Source: Pteria penguin (Eukaryota > Mollusca > Bivalvia > Pterioida > Pteriidae). Taken from it: 64,000 nt of DNA. Of the stretch, positions 9,736 to 20,925 are shown one piece after another. The stretch lies in the NCBI GenBank assembly GCA_035048485.1, contig CM068584.1, positions 70,065,408 to 70,129,407 of the forward strand. Reading direction: 5' to 3'. Made by a program: the position numbers and the translations under genes. Below the pieces are notes generated by a model. That model ran no database searches and was not told where the DNA came from. It saw nothing but the letters and a program-made list of their open reading frames with translations. Within the stretch, counting starts at the first letter, position 1, and each line of letters begins with the position of its first letter.

Positions 9736-9796
9736 AAATTTACATATAAAATAAGTGAAGTTTGCCTTGGGGTAGTAAATGTTTTGATGAATAGGA

Positions 9797-11940
9797 ATGT
9801 TATCCATGTTATATTGTTTAAGTGCATAGTCTGGGACTGACACATCAATTTTAAACCTGATGTAATAGAAAATTACAGAGTTATATCCCTTTGACGTTCT
9901 AATGTAGATGTAAGTCTTATAACTGATGTAGGTATTAGTAATTCTAGATTGGTGGTAATATACTGTTTTGGTATTGTTATTTGTATAATTTATGACTTAG
10001 ATACAAAGTTTTATGAGATTGAAAGGCTAGTTACTGAGTTATGACTATTAGAAAACTTTAAAATTACCTGTAAAAATGCATACAGTACAGTCTTATTACA
10101 GATCTAGGTCCATCTAAATCTAGAGTGGTAGTAATATAATGCCACAATATAATTAATTACATAATGGACGACCTGCACACAAAATTGCATAAAGATTGAA
10201 TGGCTAGTTACCGAGTTATAACCTCTAGAAATCTTAAAATATTGCTTATAAGGAATGCATAAAGTACAGTCTTCAGACAAGTGTAGGTCTTACTTATTTT
10301 AGAGTAGAAGTACTATAATGTTTATGGTATTGTTAATTACATAATTAATGACTTGCACACAAAGTTCTAAGAGGATAATATGGCTAGTTACTGAGTTATG
10401 ACCATTAGAAAACTTAGAAAATTACCTTTCAAAATGCTTATAGTACAGTCTTATAACAGGTCTAGATCTAACTAAAGTTACAATGATAGTAATATAATTT
10501 CATGTTATTATTAATTACATAATTGATGACCTACACAGCACGTTTCATAATGATTAAATGACTAGTTACCAAGTTATGACCCCTAGAAAACTTAGAATAT
10601 TGCTTATGAGAAATGCATAAAGTACAGTCTTATTTCAGATCTAGGTCTATCTAAATCTAGAGTGGTAGTAATAAAATGCCACAATATAATTAATTACATA
10701 ATGGACGACCTGCACACAAAATTGCATAAAGATTGAATGGCTAGTTACCGAGTTATGACCTCTAGAAATCTTAAAATATTGCTTATAAGGAATGCATAAA
10801 GTACAGTCTTCAGACAAGTGTATTCTTAATTATTTTAGAGTAGAAGTACTATAATGTTTATGGTATTGTTAATTACATAATTAATGACTTGCACACAGAG
10901 TTCTAAGAGGATAATATGGCTAGTTACTGATTTATGACCATTAGAAAACTTAGAAAATTACCTTTCAAAATGCTTATAGTACAGTCTTATAACAGGTGTA
11001 GATCTAACTAAAGTTACAATGATAGTAATATAATTTCATTTTATTATTAATTACATAATTGATTACCTACACAACACGTTTCATAATGATTAAATGACTA
11101 GTTACCAAGTTATGACCCCTAGAAAACTTAGAATATTGCTTATGAGAAATGCATAAAGTACAGTCCTCATACAGGTCTGGATCTTATTTATTTTAGAGTG
11201 GAAGTACTATACTGTTTATAGTATTGTTTATTATATAATTGATGACTTGAGGACAAGATTTTAGCAAGATTGAATGGTTATTTTCTGAGTAATGACCACC
11301 ATATATCTTAGGAAATTGCTTATGAAAAATGCATGTTATACAGTTTTATAACAGGGTTAGGTCTTAGCTATTTTAGATTAATAGTAGTATAATGTTCATA
11401 AAGTTGTCTTTTATATAGTTCATGATTTGCCCACACAGTTTGAGTAAGATTGAATGGTTATATACTGAGTTATGACCCCAAGAAATCTTATAATATGGTC
11501 TCTGAAAATATATGAAGGACAGTCTTATGACAAGTTTAGGTCTAATTTATTTTAGAATAGTAGTACTATAATATTTATGGTATTGTTCATTACATAATTG
11601 TTGACTTGCAGACAAAGTTTTAGTAAGATTGAATGGTTATTTTTTGAGTAATGACCACCATATATCTTAGAAAATTGCCTATGAGAAATGCATGTAATAC
11701 AGTCTTATAACAGGGTTAGGTCTCAGTTATTTTTGAGTAATAGTAGTATAATGTTTATAATATTGTTTATTATTCAATTCATGACTTGCACACAAAGTTT
11801 TAGTGAGATTGAATGGTTATTTACTGAGTTATGACCCATAGAAAGTTTTTATGAAATTGCATGAAGTGCAGTCATTTTACAGAAGTAGTACTATAATGTT
11901 AATGGTATTGTTAACTGCATCATTAGATAACACAGAGTTA
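9797..11940 (+). repeat. ~180 bp satellite array A
   Basis: About a dozen diverged units with the blocks 'tggctagttactgagttatgacc', 'aaatgcataaagtacagtctt', 'ttagagtagaagtactataatg' and 'attacataattaatgacttgcac'. Two ~530 bp stretches (about 10,100-10,620 and 10,640-11,160) are close copies of each other, indicating a higher-order period of about three units. The same family fills 30.06-34.08 and 37.98-41.99 kb. Confidence 0.88.
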
Positions 11941-12004
11941 ATGACTAACATGCAAACCATCATATAGATAGCCTCATTAATGACAGAGTTAAGCCCCTTC
12001 AGAA

Positions 12005-12215
12005 TGTGGATATCCAGTGCAGCTAAAATATGGGGCTGTGCAGCCAATACTTGGGCTCTGCAGCTATATTGTGGGGCTTGTCATGCAGCCAATACTGGAG
12101 ATCTGCAGCCAATACTTGGGCTCTGCAGGCATATTCTGGGGCTTGACATGCAGCCAATAGTTCGACTTTGCAGCCACATTGTGGGGCTTTGCAGCCATAT
12201 TGTGGGGCTTCGCGG
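12005..12215. repeat. ~21-26 bp minisatellite (GCAGCCAATA.TTGGGGCT)
   Basis: Eight or so degenerate units alternating GCAGCCATATTGTGGGGCTT and GCAGCCAATACTTGGGCTCT. Open frames on both strands across it are artefacts. Confidence 0.75.
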
Positions 12216-12229
12216 ACGTCAAAGACGTT

Positions 12230-13258
12230 ACCAAGTAAAATATAACCCTAAATTCAGTACCCAACTTTCAATTCAAAGCATTTGTAAGAGTTATTCTCCG
12301 TTGTTTTATGCTAGTAATATATTTTCATAATATCGGGTTTGATGAAATTAATGAAAGCACAATTTCTTTGTAGTTTGTATTAGAATTTTCATTATTTATC
12401 AACGAGTTAATTTAATGTGTCGAGGGCATGGCATCGTCCCTAGATTTCAATATTGATTAGCTTTATTCTTATTCTAAGATGTAATACCCAAGTGAATTAA
12501 CACTTTTGTCTATATTTCATCATTGAATATCTTTCTATTTTACAACATTCTACCTCAGGGAAATATATATTTATATATTTATATATTTATATTACATCGT
12601 TGTCTTCCTATCTCAAAGCGAACGCTGTGATATATCTATTTATGTATATATGTATATATGTTTACAAATGCCAAGACATTTTTTTAAGTCTTCTTTGCTT
12701 GCAAAGAGGCATACAATGGAAAAAATACAGAAATAAAGAACACTCATTTTTAACATTCTTAGTGGTCATAACTTAGTTATTATATGTACTTTTATGCACT
12801 TTTATAGGCCATATTCTAAGATTTCTAAGGGTCATAACTGAATAACTAACCATTTTGCTTTGCTATAGTGAAATATACCACTAAATTCAGTATCGAAATT
12901 TGTAAGAGTTATATGCCTTAGTTTTATGCCAATAATATATTATATATTTTCATAATATTCGGGTTTTATGAAATTAATCAAAGCATCGATAATATGAAAT
13001 TTGTATTAAAATGTTTATATAATCATCAACGAGTTTATTTAATGTTGAGAGAACATGGTATCTTTCTTAGATATGAAATATTGATTAGCTTTATTCTTAT
13101 TCTTAGATTAAAGACCTACATGAATTACGATTTTGGTCTATACTTCATTACTGTATATCTTTATATTTTACAACGATCTGTGAACGGCTGATTATGTGTC
13201 ATCATCTAGCAATTTTGGAAGGCTTCTTTGCTTGCAAAGAAGCATACAATGGAAAAAT
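12230..13258 (+). repeat. Two tandem copies of a ~0.5-0.6 kb AT-rich element with a terminal palindrome
   Basis: Copy 1 (about 12,236-12,735) and copy 2 (about 12,866-13,250) share 'aaattcagta', 'tttgtaagagtta', 'cataatat-cgggtttt', 'tattgattagctttattcttattct' and end at a palindrome with arms GCTTCTTTGC/GCAAAGAAGC (copy 2, 13,222-13,243; mutated in copy 1 near 12,690). Inverted copies lie at 33,110-33,480 and 41,030-41,400. No coding capacity; a non-autonomous element is possible but no target-site duplication was identified. Confidence 0.65.
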
Positions 13259-13725
13259 GACAGAAATATAGAACCCTTATTTTAACATTCTAAATGGACA
13301 TATCTTAGTTGTTATATATGCTAATTGTATGAAACTGTGCATGCATGTCTCAAATTCAGCGAGCACAAAATCATTATGGTCCATATTCTAAGATGTCTAA
13401 GGGTCATTACTAAATAAATAATCATTCAATTTTAATCAAACTTAGCGTGTTTATCATAGATTGTATTTGTCCAATCATATCTTTACTTTTATAACAGTTT
13501 GTCTGAAATGTTTTATGTATTCTACTTTGGCATATAAAATATAGACCATATTGTAAGATTTCTAAGGGTCATTACTCAGTAAATAATCATTTCATATTAA
13601 TAAAACTTTGCATGTAAGTCATGAACTATATATCAAACAATACCATAGAATTATATGATTACCATTCTAAAATAATAAGACTTTCATCTATGATAAGACT
13701 GTACTTTATGCAATTTCATAGGCCA
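13259..13725 (-). repeat. Inverted segment of ~180 bp satellite
   Basis: Units read here on the minus strand ('aagtcttattattttagaatgg', 'catgacttacatgcaaagtttt', 'agtaatgacccttagaaatctta'), opposite to array A and closest to the 31.9-32.9 kb part of array B. Confidence 0.75.
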
Positions 13726-13966
13726 TCTTGTTCCATGTTATATTGTTAAGTGCATAGTCTGGGACTGACACATCAATTTTAAACCTGATGTAATAGAAAA
13801 TTACAGAGTTATATCCCTTTGACGTTCTAATGTAGATGTAAGTCTTATAACTGATGTAGGTATTAGTAATTCTAGATTGGTGGTAATATACTGTTTTGGT
13901 ATTGTTATTGGTATAATTTATGACTTAGATACAAAGTTTTATGAAGATTGAAAGGCTAGTTACTGA
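13726..13966 (+). repeat. Near-exact duplicate of 9,797-10,038
   Basis: About 240 bases match the start of satellite array A with only a couple of differences and then stop at 'gttactgagtta', where TTAGGG repeats begin. The junction shares TTA with the telomeric repeat. Confidence 0.85.
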
Positions 13967-14009
13967 GTTAGGTTTAGGGTTAGGGTTAGGGTTAGGGTTA
14001 GGGTTAGGG
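13967..14009 (+). repeat. Interstitial TTAGGG repeat 2
   Basis: About seven units ending in GGGTATAGG, the standard entry into the subtelomeric box. Confidence 0.95.
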
Positions 14010-14448
14010 TATAGGCATTTTGCGGGAAGAGAAGAGAATTTTTCTAAAATAGATATCACGTGACCAGAATGTTCTCATAAGATTTGTGTAGTAAATTCAT
14101 ATCTGAATGGGCTGTATCTTTTTAATTTGTGAACCAATTTATTTGAACTTGGTCTCATTTTGTAGGCCTACAAATATCCTCCTTCTCATGTATTAATGAT
14201 AAATTCTATATGAAATATTACGCCAGTTTGGATGCAAAACGTCTAATCTTGTATTGTTTCTTGCTCCATTTTATAATTTTTTGCACTTTGTTATGATCCA
14301 AATGATCACAAATGTTTAAACCGGATAAAACGGTTTAACCCAGGTTCAACCGGTTTAACCCTGGTTTAAACCGGTTAACCCTTACTCGAAAATTCGTCTT
14401 TGTTGTCGTTTTTAGTCCAAATCTGTGTATACGACTGAGGCTCTCGTT
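14010..14448 (+). repeat. Subtelomeric box, most proximal copy
   Basis: Starts TATAGGCATTTTGCGGG and ends CTCTCGTTG, matching the boxes at 26,355, 28,475, 34,247 and later. It contains the E-box-like CACGTG, a 'GTAGGCCTAC' palindrome and a run of CCGG-centred TTTAAACCGG/GGTTTAACC palindromes. Unlike other copies, sequence after CTCGTTG is unique rather than CCCTAA repeats, which defines the right boundary of the box. Confidence 0.85.
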
Positions 14449-14993
14449 GATAACATGTGTTCATATCAATTATTCAATGAATTTAAAAGTTTATATCTTT
14501 GGAAATCATCTTATGTGAATTCTCTGTTCATTTAGTCTATGGATTTAAAGATAGTAATAACAATATTGTTAATATTATTATCACAAAAAAGGTAAGATAA
14601 AACTATGATATAAATATCTTTATTTAACCAGTTTTCTCTTTGGGTGTGATGCATTTTAAATGTCTTTTTGGATTGCAATGTAAAATTAGACATTATAAAA
14701 AGGGGAAAGAATTTGAATTGTTCCTTATATTGTGGTTATAGCCACGACTATGTGAAACCAGTTACTTTCGATTTTTGTTTTTAACCGCTGCAATTAAGTT
14801 GCGTTTTTAATATTAATTGACCGTCCAAAGTCGGCACCGTAACTCTAGTACAATCAAAATTTTCCAAATGCAGTCGGTATCGTAAGTCTAAAACAATCGA
14901 TTATTTTTGTGATTTTTTCGATTTCATTATTGTCATGTTTCAAATACATGCCCTTGAACAGCGTGTTCTTCTTTCTGTAGATTGTCATACACA
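14449..14993 (+). other. 5' flank of the 14,994 gene with probable splice acceptor
   Basis: AT-rich. 'GTTCTTCTTTCTGTAG' at 14,965-14,980 is a good pyrimidine tract plus AG, 13 bases before the ATG, so a 5'UTR intron is likely; AAAAGGTAAGA near 14,591 is a possible donor. No TATA box is obvious. Confidence 0.45.
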
Positions 14994-17655
14994 ATGGAGT
15001 TAGAGGAACAGACGTTTGAGGATACCGTCTTTGAAAACCTGTCATTTGTTGAAAAAGTGAGACGTTATAACTCAACACAAGCATTCTTGAAACGGCAAGA
15101 TGGTAAAATTTATATGAGATCCACTACTCTAACGCCATCCGAACAGGATACGTGGTTAGAATTTTGTAATGACATTGATGGGTGTGTTTTGGAACTCCGA
15201 GGAGTCCATGCAATATCATTGCCTCTAAGACATTTGACGCTTATGAACAAGGATAATTTTAGCCTTAGACCAGTGAAAGATATGTTAAAAAAACACTTGG
15301 ATCTAACATTATTCTCAAAGGTTGACTTAAAGAATTTTAACAACTCCCTTGGATTTCAAATTTTCTATGAAGGGCGGTTGGGAAGGTTGGATAGCTCTTA
15401 TTCCAGCAGGTGGAAGTGTTATGTATCCGAACGATGTGATAAGGAAAAATAACATTCGATGCCTTTTCGGGGATGAAACGAGACTTTCGTTCAGAACTAT
15501 TGGAATTAGCCACCAACGGAATATGCATACAAACTCTGGCCAAACATGACTTGAATGATGTGCATAAACTTTTTGTTTTACCAGACGATAGAAGCATGAT
15601 TCTTTTAGCTCTTCAACGAGCTATTGCCAACATAACAATTGGATCCTTTCGTCCTATTATTTTCACCTTTCGCTTTGGGGAGAAATGTCAAATGGACTTT
15701 CACTTGCTGGATTTGACTTAAGCCTCATCACAAAGGCTACTGTGCATGCAGCCGTTCAGATAAAATCACAATGTGACGGTATTGAACTTCTGTGGTCCTT
15801 GGACGGTTTGAATAATGTGTCAGGCAGGAGAGGAATCCTAGGTACCTGTCTTTCGTTCAACGATTGTGCAAACTTTCAATCCAACCTGGATGGACGACCA
15901 ATGGATATATCTCCAATCTTACGCGAGGTTAGTACGGCTAAGTTAAGATTCGTTCAACTTTATGCAGACATTCCGCACAGAAGGCCCCCAGGTCGATACC
16001 ATCCGGTGTCAGGGGGCATTCTAGCCAGCACATGCATGCATCCTAATTCAGCACGGGCCCTCATGCGTGATGCAGACTTATACCTGTCAGCAATAGGCAG
16101 TTCTTTGTTATGTCTTCAAAAAAGTTCATGCCGATTAGAAATAGTTGTAGAATCCATTCCGACCATTAATCATTTAGATGCCTCAGATTTCATAGACTTT
16201 ACAAAATTGACAAATCTGTTACAAGAACAGGCCATGATAGTCCCTATACCGAGAATTGTGATTCAGAAAGTTCGAGAAATTGCCATAGGTTTACTAGATG
16301 AACTTCGAAACATTTTTAGTGAAAAGAAACGCACCGTTAACATTGGGGCAACATGGCAGGCTTACCAATTTGAGCTAGCAATAGAGAAACTTCTCTGGGG
16401 TCATCCATTATGTTGGAGAAGCAATCACTATTCTACGCCTTTAGGGCCAGGCGTATTAGGAAACTCGAAAAGCCTCACTGATCAGCTCGGATTTTTGGCA
16501 TTAAGCAATCCCAGAACCGCAACCGAAACCGAATCTACCTTGCCACCACTTGCAATATGGACATGTTCCCCAGACGTTTGTTTAAGCATCAAACGAGCCG
16601 CCGGGTTTGATGATTATATAGATTCCAGCTACAGTGTGATTGGTAGGCGTCTCATAACAGCATTACTTCAAGACTTTCACGACTTAGGAAAGGCCAAAAT
16701 ATTCTCATCATACGACCAGTTCTTGTATCAGTTACAGAGTGTTAACACTAGATACCCTGTAGTAGGTTCCATCACCAAAGAAAACTTATGTGACACTCTG
16801 ACGTATAGGAGAAGGACTGACACCAAAATGGTTTATCCGAAATTGTGTTTAATGATAGAGAATCATAATCTAAACCTCTTTGAAATATTGTCTGTGGGCC
16901 TTGAAGAACTTGGACTTGTTTATTTTCCTGCTCTTACACTTACCACCGGAAAAGACGCAACACTAACTTGGACCTACAAAAATAATTATTGGAAAATTAT
17001 TAACGACAAAAGAATCGAACTAGTCAACAGCCAAACCCTTGATATGATATATAATCTTGTCAAAGGAGATCTCCAGAAAAGAGACTTAATCTATGTGAGC
17101 AAGTTGAAAAAAATAACAGTCCAGTTACCGTGGTTAGACGTCTGTTTACGAAAGCTCAAGACAAAAAATCTTTCTCTAGACCTGACCGTCACCACTTTGA
17201 CGTTTGTAAGCTGCATTGCTTTTATGATGGATGGATGGTTTGTCAACTTTGATAGTTTTCCTAAATTGATGCGTGAAGTGCCTTTGTCTGCCAAGCAATT
17301 GCAAAAACTTGAAATACTGTCATGTTATGTATTGCAATCATTTCGATTCAACCAACTGACATTATACCGCCTACATTGGACCATACCACACAAGTTGATC
17401 CAAGAGCGTACCGTTGAAACGAAACGGGATCAAATTGAGGATTCAAACCGCGAGGTCCCTAACTACGAGTTACAAGAGGAGAATACTCTTAAATTCAGTG
17501 ATGAACATATTCATGAAGACCAAGACATCGCTCCAAGACGAGAAGCAACATGCAGACCGATTAGAATAAATCGTAGCACAAAATGGAGTGAAGCAGAAAT
17601 TGACATTGTGAAGAAGATAAAACTGGTTAAAATCGTACACATAAAGAATGTATAA
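14994..17655 (+). CDS. Unrecognised ~887-codon gene, three apparent frameshifts
   Basis: A single-exon coding region read from ATG 14,994 (MELEEQTFEDTVFENLSFV). The longest uninterrupted part is 15,685-17,655. The reading frame changes near 15,355 (in CAAATTTTC), near 15,480 (in TCGGGGATG) and near 15,690 (in TTTGGGGAG), each at or beside a homopolymer. Frames before and after each break have ordinary protein composition (for example GGWEGWIALIPAGG and LLELATNGICIQTLA), so this looks like one protein. The breaks may be long-read homopolymer errors or true inactivation. Conspicuous segments are the PHRRPPGRYHP stretch, GGILASTCMHPNSARALMRD, WQAYQFELAIEKLLWGHPLC, a mixed-charge region and a basic C-terminus (IRINRSTKWSEAEIDIVKKI). 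I do not recognise the family and see no transposase, polymerase or helicase motif. It could be an endogenous host gene or a mobile/viral-derived ORF. Confidence 0.7.
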
Positions 17656-18276
17656 TGTATATCGTGATAAATGTATGACTGAAAACATTCCATTCAGGAC
17701 ATTTAAATCCTTTCAATTGAAGCTGTATAAAGTTTAGATAAATGATATTTGACTTTAAGAATTTTAGCACGATTGTAGTAATTGTTTGAACTATAATACA
17801 ATTAGTATGGTATCGATATCTGTGTTTTGATTAATATCTATAAAGGAATGATATATGTATTTCGTCAATCTTTACTTGAATCAATGTAAGTTCTAGTAGT
17901 TATATTAATATTATAATACACATCTGGTGTTTACCTTTTATACTTCTATGATTAAATTTAATACAGATGACATTGATTCAAGGCAAGGTTTATGAAATAA
18001 TTATTAACGGGATATACAGCTTTAAGGAGGATACCAACTTAAGATGAAAAAGGACCAATGCTGAGATGTAATGTCAGACATAACCTTTACGAAATCCATT
18101 CTTTATCTCTTTATGCACTGACTTCATCAAAAGAGGACTTTAACAATAGACATACCAAATGTAGCCTGTGTGTATCAAGAGTTTGAGAAAGGGTTTAAGC
18201 AGGATATTAGAAGTATTCCCCGGAACTCGAAAGCAAATATCACATATGAAAAAGAAATTTAAGCGATGGTTACAGT
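17656..18276. other. 3' flank, no feature recognised
   Basis: AT-rich, no further exon. No clear AATAAA signal close to the stop. Confidence 0.5.
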
Positions 18277-19275
18277 TATTTTTAACCCTTGAAGTTTGAC
18301 CTTCGGGGTTAAAAATGTTGACCCTTGGGTTCAAAATGTTTCCAACGGTTTCAACATTTTTAACACTTTGGGTTAAAAAATTGACTCTTGGGGTTAAAAC
18401 GTTTGACCCTTTTTAACCCTTGGGGTCAAATTGGGGTTAAAAAGTTTGATCCTTTTTTAACCCTTGGGGTTAAAAAGTTTGACCCTTTTTAACCCTTGGG
18501 GTTAAAAAGTTTGACCCTTTTTAACCCTTGGGGTTAAATTGGGGTTAAAAAATTTGACCCTTTTTAACCCTTGGGGTAAAATTGGAGTTAACAAAGTTTT
18601 AACTTTTTTAACTCTTGGGGTTAAATTGGGGTTAAAAAGTTTGACCCTTTTGAACCCTTGGGGTTAAATTGGGGTTAAAAAGTTTGACCCTTTTTAACTC
18701 TTGGGGTTAAATTGGGGTTTAAAAGTTTGACCCTTTTTAACCCTTTGGGTTAAATTAGGGTTTAAACAATTTGACCCTTTTTAACCCTTGGGGTAAAATT
18801 GGAGTTAACAAATTTATAACTTTTTTAACTCTTGGGGTTAAATTGGGGTTAAAAAGTTTGACCCTTTTGAACCCTCGGGGTTAAATTGGGGTTAAAAAGT
18901 TTGACCCTTTTTAACTCTTGGGGTTAAATTGGGGTTGAAAAGTTTGACCCTTTTTAACCCTTCGGGTTAATTTGGGGTTAAAAAGTTTGACCCTTTTAAC
19001 CCTTGGGGTTAAATTGGGGTTAAAAAGTTTGATCCTTTTTAACACTTGGGGTTAAATTGGGGTTAAAAAGTTTGACCCTTTTTAACCCTTCGGGTTAATT
19101 TGGGGTTAAAAAGTTTGACCCTTTTAACCCTTGGGGTTAAATTGGGGTTAAAAAGTTTGATCCTTGTTAACCCTTGGGGTTAAATTGGGGTTAAAAAGTT
19201 TGACCCTTTTTAACCCTTGGGGTTAAATTGGGGTTAAAAAGTTTGACCCTTTTTAACCCTTGGGGTTAAATTGGG
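18277..19275 (+). repeat. 45 bp hairpin satellite, proximal block
   Basis: About 22 units of a 45-base repeat whose core is GGGTTAAAAAG-TTTGACC-CTTTTTAACCC (11-base arms, 7-base loop), with a GGGGTTAAATT spacer. The left part is more diverged. It ends directly in TTAGGG at 19,276. Confidence 0.92.
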
Positions 19276-19345
19276 GTTAGGGTTAGGGTTAGGATAAGGG
19301 CATTATGCACCTTGAGAAGCGAATTTTCTAAAAATAGATGAGAAA
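19276..19345 (+). repeat. Short TTAGGG tract plus decayed box start
   Basis: Three TTAGGG units then AAGGGCATTATGC...AGAAGCGAATTTTCTAAAAATAGAT, a degenerate form of the box opening. An old, truncated copy of the distal unit. Confidence 0.75.
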
Positions 19346-19850
19346 GGGCAAAGACAACTGACTAAGTCTTAGGACATTAAACACAACAGGATAGCAAGTA
19401 AAATGTAGACATAAAATGACACCACAAAGATATTGTACACAGTCGAGAAGAGTCACACATGAGCTTGACCAAGTGAAGTCCAGTATTAATCTTTAATAAC
19501 ACCTATAATTCAAAGTATGACATGACTTATGTATCGAGACTTCAAAGAGAGTTGCACCATGAACAACGGATATAATTGGCAATAAGGACCAGACATGCAT
19601 TTTTCGGGTAAAAAACCAATAACTTTGAAATCTGAGGATTTGGAAAACTCTAAAAAGTAATACATCAACGGAACTTTACCGTGAAACTTGGCTTTATGTG
19701 CCCTCGGGTGCTAACAGTCCACCAGCAGTGACATTTACCAAGTAATACAAAAGCATCGAAATTTCAAAGAGATATGCACCATAAACAACGGATATAATTG
19801 ACTATATGGACCAGACATGTATGTTTCGGGTAAAAACCCTCATCAGTGAT
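19346..19850. repeat. Imperfect ~230 bp duplication
   Basis: 'ttcaaagaga.t.gcaccat.aacaacggatataattg' and 'ggaccagacatgyatktttcgggtaaaaa' occur near 19,540-19,620 and again near 19,770-19,845. No gene seen. Confidence 0.65.
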
Positions 19851-20790
19851 CCTACATGAATAACAAAATTGTATCTATAATACTTACTGAGATATTGACT
19901 GAGACATAAGATTCACTTTTACATCCAATTGACGCAAATTGATTAAACCTTAATTCCGATTTATATCTAATAACATACTTATTTTTAAAAACATGTTCCT
20001 ATAAGAAATTCTTTATCAATATCAAAGTGTTATATATCATTGGAAAGGTCTTGATCTCTTCTAAATATCCATATAAATCTAAAAATTCTATCGATAATAC
20101 TTACTGAGATATTTACTGAGGCGTATCAACCCGTTTTACATCCAATTGAAGCAAATTGATTACACCATAATTCCGATTTATACCTAATTACATACCTATT
20201 TTTAAAAGCATGTTCCTATAAGAAATTCTTTATCAATATCAAAGTGTTATATATCATTGGAAAGGTCTTGATCTTTTCTAAATATCCATATAAATTAAAT
20301 TTTTTTTATCTATAATACTTACTGAGATATTTACCGAGGTGTATCACCCAGTTTTACATCCAATTGAAGCAAATTGATTATACCTTAATTCCGAATTATA
20401 CCCTATAACATCCTAATTTTCAACACGATGTTTCTATTAGAAATACTTTACTTATATCAATGTGCTATACACCATTGAAAAGGTCAAGATTTCTTCTAAA
20501 TATCGATATAAATTTAAACATTCTATCTATAATAATCGCTTTAAGATATTCACTGAGGCATATGGCTCACCTTTACATCCAATGGAAGCAAATTGATTTA
20601 CCTCTTAATTCCGATGCATTTCCAATAACACACCTATTTTAACACACAATTTCTATCAGAAATCCTTTACTAATATTAATATTCTATACATCATTAGAAA
20701 GGTCTTGAAGTCCTCTAAATATGGATATCAATTATAAATTTTTACCTATTATAGTTACTGAGATATCATCCGTTAAAGATGGCTCATTTT
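19851..20790 (+). repeat. ~220 bp tandem monomers upstream of gene B
   Basis: Four units with 'ATACTTACTGAGATATT', 'TTTACATCCAATTGAAGCAA', 'CCTATAAGAAATTCTTTA' and 'TATATATCATTGGAAAGGTC'. The last block matches the core of the subtelomeric monomers (ATATCGTTGGAAAGGTCTTT at 27,460). The array stops just before the gene B promoter. Confidence 0.85.
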
Positions 20791-20839
20791 CCAAATCCAA
20801 TTTGTGCAAATTAGTTGAAATTTTCGATCCGCTCCTGAG

Positions 20840-20847
20840 TATAAAAG
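20840..20847 (+). promoter_or_regulatory. Gene B TATA box
   Basis: TATAAAAG, with a TCATTC initiator-like site 32 bases downstream (A at 20,872). The upstream GATCCGCTCCTGAG block aligns with the gene A promoter. Confidence 0.65.
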
Positions 20848-20871
20848 GAAGCGGTTGACGCGCTACCAGTC

Positions 20872-20925
20872 ATTCATGCGTTGGGATTTACTGTGTGTGG
20901 TTGGAAAATTATTCGCTCTGAGAAG
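20872..20925 (+). other. Gene B 5'UTR exon 1
   Basis: Runs from the predicted initiator to the strong donor AGAAG-GTAAGT at 20,926. An ATG at 20,877 lies within it and would start a short upstream frame. Confidence 0.55.

Noticed and set aside
14010..14448. Possible telomerase RNA or tRNA within the conserved box
   Set aside because: No template-like CUAACCCUA stretch inside the box, no tRNA A/B boxes, and many copies with indels.
14854..15343. Minus-strand frames overlapping the 14,994 gene
   Set aside because: Shadows of the plus-strand coding frame.
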